DNA from: an uncultured Lachnoanaerobaculum sp.
GTDB taxonomy: Bacteria > Bacillota > Clostridia > Lachnospirales > Lachnospiraceae
Reading direction: 5' to 3'
Assembly (NCBI GenBank): GCA_916720285.1
Contig: CAKAQP010000093.1
Span: 1 to 9,186 of the forward strand
DNA: 9,186 nucleotides
Shown here piece by piece: positions 6,436 through 9,186 of this stretch (position 1 is the stretch's first letter; the number at the start of each line of letters is the position of its first letter). Below the pieces are notes generated by a model, which did not search any database, was not told the origin of the DNA, and was given only the letters and a program-made list of their open reading frames with translations. A program made the position numbers and the translations under genes.

Positions 6436-7772
6436 CAATAACCTCTTTCTTTCTTTGATTCATTTGCAAACCTGTCATCAGGATAATTTGTAATAATTTC
6501 CGTAAACAGATTGTTTGCAGTATCAACATCACCCATGGCCTTGTATGCCAATGCTTTCTTATACTTGGCTTCCACATAATCCGGTGATATTCTAAGCGCA
6601 GCATCATAATAGCCTATGGCTCCGGCAAAATCACCTGATCTGTTAAGTCCGTCCGCTACTTTAAGTAAAAGTTTAGGCCCTTCATCTCTCATCTTAGGTG
6701 CCATTTCGGCGAATGTGCCTGTTACGGATATTCCCAAGCCGTTGTCAACATCGGTAAGCTGGCCTACATCCAGATTTGAGAATATCTCGGCAGCCCTTGT
6801 ATAATTTTTTGTATTGTACTCTTTTATAAGACCTAAGAAATAAACATACTGCAAAAGCTTATAGTTCATATTCTCTGTTGATGTGTTATTAACTTCTGTA
6901 AGTTTATTTACCTGTTCGTTCAATCCTTCATTTTCACTCTTAAGAGTTTCCATGGATAAATTTACATCATTAAGTTGTTGTGATATCTCTACAATTTCTT
7001 TATTATGTGCATTATTTAATGCCACCTTCATAGTAGGCATATATAAAAATACCATTGCACAAGCACCGACTATCAATCCTATTCCTACATTGATAGCTGT
7101 AAACATTCCCGAGTAATTCTTATATATCTCGGTTACAGGCATACCGTTATTTGTATTTTCTACAGGTTTTTCCTTCTTTACAGGACTGCCTATAACACTT
7201 AGTTTTTCTTTCCTTGCATTTTTTTCAGTCAAAGGTTTCATCTCTTCAAGATAAGTGATAGCCTTTGTATTGAATCTGTCAATTGCAAGCACATTATCCA
7301 AAAGCTTTTTTGCCTCACTGGATTTTCCTTCTCTGATATCAAGAAGTGCCAGTGCGAGCATTGCCTTTACAAAATGCGGCCTTATATCTACAGCCTGTTT
7401 TAATGTTATCCTTGCCATATCATAGTTTACCGTTTTTATTTGAGAAATCGCCTTATTATATTTTGAAATGGCATCCTGTGATTTTTCCAGGTAAGCGGAT
7501 TTATTTCTCAATTTTTGCAAATAATTCTGTGCAGGATTGTTTATAGGATTAATATTTATACTTATAACCCATGAAATCAAAGCCTTAGTCTCTTCGCCCA
7601 TTTCAAACTGTATAAGTCCGTATAAATTTCTGGCATCGATATTTTTCTTATTCAATCCCAAAGATATGCTTAGCGCATTCAGTGCGGAAGATAAATTTCT
7701 TTCCTTTGCAAGAGACAAACCCAAATTATAATAACCGTTTGATATCTGTTCCAGACGTCTGTTTTTCTTCAT
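6435..7772 (-). CDS. Membrane-anchored TPR and coiled-coil protein
   Basis: The 445-residue protein has a helical TPR-like N-terminal half (about 10-77 and 101-178; for example YYNLGLSLAKERNLSSALNA at 14-33 and ALALLDIREGKSSEAKKLLD at 140-159). A Lys-rich linker follows (184-202), then one membrane segment at about 224-246, a predicted coiled coil at about 258-295, and C-terminal TPRs (369-435, including SGDFAGAIGYYDAALRISPD at 379-398). No signal peptide is visible. By the positive-inside rule the basic linker puts the N-terminal repeats in the cytoplasm and the coiled coil and final TPRs outside. AAGGG lies 6 bases before the ATG, which follows the previous stop by one base. The architecture suggests a scaffold linking cytoplasm and envelope; no named family is recognised. 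It is co-transcribed with DUF308 and lipoprotein genes. Confidence 0.9.
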   Translation of the reverse strand: MKKNRRLEQISNGYYNLGLSLAKERNLSSALNALSISLGLNKKNIDARNLYGLIQFEMGEETKALISWVISININPINNPAQNYLQKLRNKSAYLEKSQDAISKYNKAISQIKTVNYDMARITLKQAVDIRPHFVKAMLALALLDIREGKSSEAKKLLDNVLAIDRFNTKAITYLEEMKPLTEKNARKEKLSVIGSPVKKEKPVENTNNGMPVTEIYKNYSGMFTAINVGIGLIVGACAMVFLYMPTMKVALNNAHNKEIVEISQQLNDVNLSMETLKSENEGLNEQVNKLTEVNNTSTENMNYKLLQYVYFLGLIKEYNTKNYTRAAEIFSNLDVGQLTDVDNGLGISVTGTFAEMAPKMRDEGPKLLLKVADGLNRSGDFAGAIGYYDAALRISPDYVEAKYKKALAYKAMGDVDTANNLFTEIITNYPDDRFANESKKERGY

Positions 7773-7773
7773 A

Positions 7774-7914
7774 TCAGCCCTTTACTTGCTCTTTTAACAA
7801 TTCCATCAAAATATCATTCATATCTGAAATATCACTTTTTGCTATAATATCCTCCACTGCGGAAATATCCGGTGAAGGCTTAAATTTTCTTAATTCTTCC
7901 TCAAAATCTATCAT
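7774..7914 (-). CDS. Small acidic conserved-looking protein, 46 residues
   Basis: The gene starts at ATG 7914 inside the end of folC (ATGA overlap) and ends one base before the TPR gene. AGAGGG lies 6 bases before this ATG (7926-7921), within the last folC codons; an in-frame start further upstream at 7962 has no such site and would overlap folC far more. The product begins MIDFEEELRKFKPSPDISAV, continues EDIIAKSDISDMNDILMELL and ends KEQVKG. It is acidic, probably helical, with no membrane segment and no cysteine. From memory, similar short proteins beginning with a DFEEELKKFKPS-like string occur in other Lachnospiraceae, but I cannot verify this here. Function unknown; its position suggests it is translated with folC and the TPR protein. 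Confidence 0.8.
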   Translation of the reverse strand: MIDFEEELRKFKPSPDISAVEDIIAKSDISDMNDILMELLKEQVKG

Positions 7915-9113
7915 CTGTTTCCCTCTAATATCTCTCCCATTAAATATAATGATCCGACACAAAACAAAATTTCATCATCAGCCTTTTCCTTTTTTGCTTC
8001 GTTAAAGGCCTCTATACTGCTATTATAGCAACTTATCTTTGACTGTCTTTTATTTTTTTCTAAAAGTATATTTAAGCTATTATAAAGCTCATCCGTAGAA
8101 TTGCTTCTGTAAGAATTCATGGCTGTCAGATAGTACTTTTTTACTTCAAGTTTAGAAGTAATAATATCAAAAATCTTTTCTACATCTTTGTCTTTTACTA
8201 CTGAAAGCAAAAGCTTGATTTTCTTATTATTTGCTTTTGCAAGCTTCATTGCATTTTCTGTAAACTCTATAATTGCCGGTTCATTATGCGCTCCGTCAAT
8301 AATAATGTCCTTTTCTATCTCTTCCATTCTGCCATGCCATACAGTTTTTGTTATAGCTTCATCTATATTATATATAGTATTAAGCAGCTGCCCTGCTCCC
8401 AGTATAGCAAGCGCAGCCGCTTTCTTTTTGTACTTTACATATGTAAATTCCAGGCTTTCATAATCAAAATCGGAAAGCGGTATGATTTTTGCAGCTTTAG
8501 CTTCGGCAAATTCTCTTATTATCTCATTTACCTCTTCATTTGTGTCATCAAAGATTACAGTGGAATTATGCTTAATAATACCGGCCTTTTCATAAGCAAT
8601 TTCCTTTATACTGTTGCCGAGAAACTGCATATGATCCATACCTATGCTTGTAATAATACTTAAAGTATCTTCAAAAACATTAGTTACATCAAGTCGCCCA
8701 CCCATTCCGGTTTCAAGTATTACATAATCCGGATTTGATTTTGAAAAAAAGACCGTTGCGATATAGAAGATATATTCAAAATATGTAGGTGCCGTATCGG
8801 ATTTGCCAAGTTTTTCCCTTACATATTTAGATATACTCTCAAGTTCCGGATCACTTATAGGTATCATATCAAGCATTATTCGTTCATTTACTTCAATCAA
8901 ATGAGGGGAGATAAATGTTCCCACCCTCATATGATTTTCCATAAGAATATTACTGAGATATGCACATACGGAGCCTTTCCCATTGGTGCCTGCCACATGT
9001 ATTACTTTCGGCAGCTTTATACCCAGAATTTCAATATTCTTTCTTACTTCCGAAAGTGAATTCTTTTTTTTGGCCCACATGGGAATGCTCTCTATATATT
9101 CTTTTTCATTCAT
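7911..9113 (-). CDS. folC: Folylpolyglutamate synthase / dihydrofolate synthase
   Basis: The 400-residue Mur-ligase-family enzyme adds glutamate to folates in the cytoplasm with ATP; many bacterial members also make dihydrofolate from dihydropteroate. Visible motifs: P-loop AGTNGKGS (41-48), SPHL.E..ER (69-78), PTYFEYIF (109-116), LETGMGGRLDVTN (133-145), the MDH metal-site region (159-161), EKAGIIK with the conserved lysine (175-181), the HGRMEEI hinge (260-266) and DGAHNEPA (273-280) starting the C-terminal domain. At 400 residues it is somewhat shorter than the usual 420-440, apparently through a trimmed segment around 190-260. The start at 9113 is forced by an in-frame stop just upstream, yet no clear ribosome binding site is present, so translation probably depends on reinitiation after valS, which ends one base earlier. 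Whether it has both activities cannot be told from the sequence. Confidence 0.96.
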   Translation of the reverse strand: MNEKEYIESIPMWAKKKNSLSEVRKNIEILGIKLPKVIHVAGTNGKGSVCAYLSNILMENHMRVGTFISPHLIEVNERIMLDMIPISDPELESISKYVREKLGKSDTAPTYFEYIFYIATVFFSKSNPDYVILETGMGGRLDVTNVFEDTLSIITSIGMDHMQFLGNSIKEIAYEKAGIIKHNSTVIFDDTNEEVNEIIREFAEAKAAKIIPLSDFDYESLEFTYVKYKKKAAALAILGAGQLLNTIYNIDEAITKTVWHGRMEEIEKDIIIDGAHNEPAIIEFTENAMKLAKANNKKIKLLLSVVKDKDVEKIFDIITSKLEVKKYYLTAMNSYRSNSTDELYNSLNILLEKNKRQSKISCYNSSIEAFNEAKKEKADDEILFCVGSLYLMGEILEGNR

Positions 9114-9114
9114 A

Positions 9115-9186
9115 TCAGTCGGCTAATCTTGCAAGCTGCTCTCTTACCTGTGAAAGCATCTGCTCATAGTTTTCAAGCTTTTTCTT
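9115..9186 (-). CDS. valS: Valyl-tRNA synthetase, C-terminal end (partial)
   Basis: The last 23 codons of a gene entering from the right edge read KKKLENYEQMLSQVREQLAR, then LAD and TGA. The lysine/glutamate-rich helical pattern fits the C-terminal coiled-coil arm of ValS, which binds tRNA(Val). The position directly before folC matches the common valS-folC order in Firmicutes. Only the tail is visible, so the identification rests on context plus a short match. Its TGA is separated from the folC ATG by one base. Confidence 0.7.
   Translation of the reverse strand, partial: KKKLENYEQMLSQVREQLARLAD

Noticed and set aside
6436..6438. TTG start for the DUF308 gene one codon upstream
   Set aside because: The spacing from AGAGG would be only 3 bases, whereas the ATG at 6435 has a normal 6-base spacing and overlaps the upstream stop.
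8286..8663. 125-codon plus-strand open frame opposite folC
   Set aside because: It lies wholly antisense to conserved folC coding sequence and its product has no recognisable pattern.
1..9186. CRISPR arrays, insertion sequences, tRNA or rRNA genes
   Set aside because: No spaced direct repeats, transposase motifs, terminal inverted repeats, cloverleaf or rRNA signatures were seen; the window is ordinary core chromosome in gene content.

Overview
The window is AT-rich chromosomal DNA that looks like a low-GC Firmicute of the class Clostridia, most likely family Lachnospiraceae. The reasons are strong AGGAGG-type ribosome binding sites, a four-cysteine L28, a short TalC/MipB-type transaldolase, the valS-folC gene order, and a Gly-2 PurF-like protein of a kind I recall from Lachnospiraceae. 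The genus cannot be fixed from this sequence. No mobile element, rRNA, tRNA or CRISPR array is visible. All genes are on the minus strand except rpmB.

Left part (1-3593, minus strand): a PurF-like protein (126-1535) lies downstream of transketolase (1602-3593), with a hairpin terminator or attenuator in the 66-base gap. The PurF-like protein has a normal PRPP-binding half and all the Fe-S cysteines, but its glutaminase half has lost the nucleophilic cysteine and most other active-site residues. A good sigma-A-type promoter overlaps its stop codon and points left, out of the window.

Middle (3594-4820): a 246-base divergent region separates tkt (minus) from rpmB, ribosomal protein L28 (plus). 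The two predicted promoters share one palindromic -35 box. rpmB converges on transaldolase (4088-4738, minus), and a perfect 16-bp-stem bidirectional terminator sits between them. Transaldolase has its own promoter at 4767-4794.

Right part (4818-9186, all minus): a very tightly packed operon in the order valS (3' end only), folC, a 46-residue acidic protein, a membrane-anchored TPR/coiled-coil protein, a DUF308/HdeD-type membrane protein, and a secreted lipoprotein. Four of the five junctions are a one-base gap or an overlap.

How the parts relate: transketolase and transaldolase form the non-oxidative pentose phosphate branch, which makes ribose-5-phosphate, the precursor of PRPP. The PurF-like protein keeps a PRPP site, so the left and middle parts plausibly share a pentose/PRPP theme (inference). 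The operon on the right joins a housekeeping pair (tRNA charging, folate polyglutamylation) to a set of uncharacterised envelope proteins. The observations most worth following up are the glutaminase-dead PurF paralog, the shared -35 box, and the folC-linked envelope module.
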